Part shown: positions 57,244-57,847 of the stretch, in pieces
Layout of the letters: each line of letters starts with the position of its first letter
How positions within the stretch are numbered: the first letter of the stretch is position 1
Assembly (NCBI GenBank): GCA_008704415.1
Contig: VXIS01000311.1
Location: forward strand, 1 to 57,847
Reading direction: 5' to 3'
DNA from: Sphaerosporella brunnea
Lineage: Eukaryota; Ascomycota; Pezizomycetes; Pezizales; Pyronemataceae
DNA: 57,847 bases
Position numbers and translations under genes: made by a program
The notes under the pieces: generated by a model
Seen by the model: only the letters and a program-made list of their open reading frames with translations
What the model was told of the DNA's origin: nothing
The model's database searches: none

Positions 57244-57847
57244 ATGTCGCAAAAGCCGCACGCACTGCGAGCTGCTCGATCCCCAGCACCACGACACACC
57301 GTGACGGGCCCAGCGACAAACCGCAGCACACTCTCTAGCCCGACATCCTCTGGCGCCTTCCTCTCCGCAGCGCAACCGTCAAAGAGCGTACAACCAGCGA
57401 CTCTCTGGCCTGCCAGCATCGTGACCTCCTTCACCGCGCAGCACGCCGCTGTCTCCGCCCAACACAACACTACTTCGGACAGCACCGCATGAACAACGAC
57501 TCGCACCGAGGAGCGCCGCGCCCGCAGCTGGAGGCTTATCTCCTGCGCTCCTGAACGCGGCCGATAGTCGCTGGCGCGACAGTCGCGTGGCGCTCATGTC
57601 CTAGCTCTGCCGGCCAGCTGGAGCTCCGGATCTCCACACCAGCAGCAGCAGCGTTCTCGGGCGGCTGCCCAGCGGGCGATTACGAGACCCGACCCTCTGC
57701 TCGACTCGCACCGGGAGCTAAAAACACTCCTACACGATGCGCGGATCTTCCTCAGCAAGCGGGACAAGTCGTCGCAATCCAGGAGCAACACGAAGCCAGC
57801 GCAGCGCAAAGCGTTGCCTCGTCAGGCGTCGCGCTGATCTCAGCGCT
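57244..57847 (+). pseudogene. VAM7: Noisy partial copy of VAM7, cut by the right edge
   Basis: Begins at the same ATG (MSQKPHALR) as VAM7 but loses frame within about 10 codons. Compared with 28194-28796 it has roughly one small indel every 10-30 bases, mostly inserted or dropped single bases. This looks like uncorrected long-read sequence more than biological decay. Confidence 0.85.

Larger units (their letters stand above)
44386..57847. repeat. Right arm of the giant palindrome
   Basis: Reverse complement of 44334 back to about 28191. It is near-identical up to about 52.8 kb, then increasingly altered: lost G13 (about 45168) and A36 (about 54340) runs, a 628-bp deletion at 53793, a 1994-bp deletion at 57103, and from about 57.1 kb an indel every 10-30 bases. 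See the findings for interpretation. Confidence 0.97.

Noticed and set aside
28191..57847. Two tandem loci of eS7, SIP3, VAM7 and the DUF7918-like genes as real paralogues
   Set aside because: Identity is too high in the inner arms, decay rises only toward the right edge, and homopolymers are missing as blocks. This looks like one locus represented twice.

Overview
The window looks like nuclear DNA of a filamentous ascomycete (Pezizomycotina). The evidence is many short spliceosomal introns (43-80 bp, GT..AG), intron-rich housekeeping genes whose architectures match filamentous ascomycetes (SEC63, branchpoint-binding protein, VAM7, SIP3/LAM, eS7), a fungal NB-ARC/TPR gene relic, and fungus-type families such as the Rua1 C-terminal domain and a DUF7918-like pair. 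I cannot name the species.

Layout. 1-3.4 kb: a decayed Gag-type retroelement on the minus strand. 3.4-5.9 kb: a broken NB-ARC/TPR (NLR-like) gene, split by a 563-bp TA-flanked inverted-repeat element. 5.9-9.5 kb: no recognisable gene. 9.5-20.4 kb: a housekeeping block with SEC63 (-) and BBP/SF1 (+) sharing a divergent promoter, a TPR-DnaJ co-chaperone (-), and a Rua1-type regulator (-). 20.4-27.7 kb: a 7.3-kb interval with microsatellites but no gene I can support. 27.7-33.3 kb: VAM7 (-) and a SIP3-type BAR-PH-VASt sterol-transfer protein (+), head to head. 34.0-38.0 kb: two divergently transcribed paralogues (DUF7918-like), both ending in a SUMO-interacting-motif-like VIDLT tail. 38.0-44.3 kb: two adjacent MITEs, ribosomal protein eS7, a membrane-protein pseudogene, a small proline-rich ORF, and another inverted-repeat element.

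The dominant structural fact is a huge palindrome. From about 44,360 to the right edge the sequence is the reverse complement of 44,334 back to about 28,190. The inner arms are virtually identical. The right arm has lost long homopolymers (A36, G13), carries two deletions (628 bp and 1,994 bp, both with a CCAG microhomology), and becomes very noisy in its last 0.8 kb. The simplest reading is a fold-back assembly or read artefact whose outer end was never polished. A recent real inverted duplication is the alternative. Genes in the right arm (second copies of eS7, both DUF7918-like genes, SIP3 and VAM7) should therefore not be counted as extra loci until coverage and junction reads are checked.

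Functionally the intact genes are ordinary secretory, splicing, chaperone, vacuole-fusion and translation genes. The less ordinary content is the DUF7918-like SIM-tailed pair, the set of TA-flanked non-autonomous elements, and the broken NLR.
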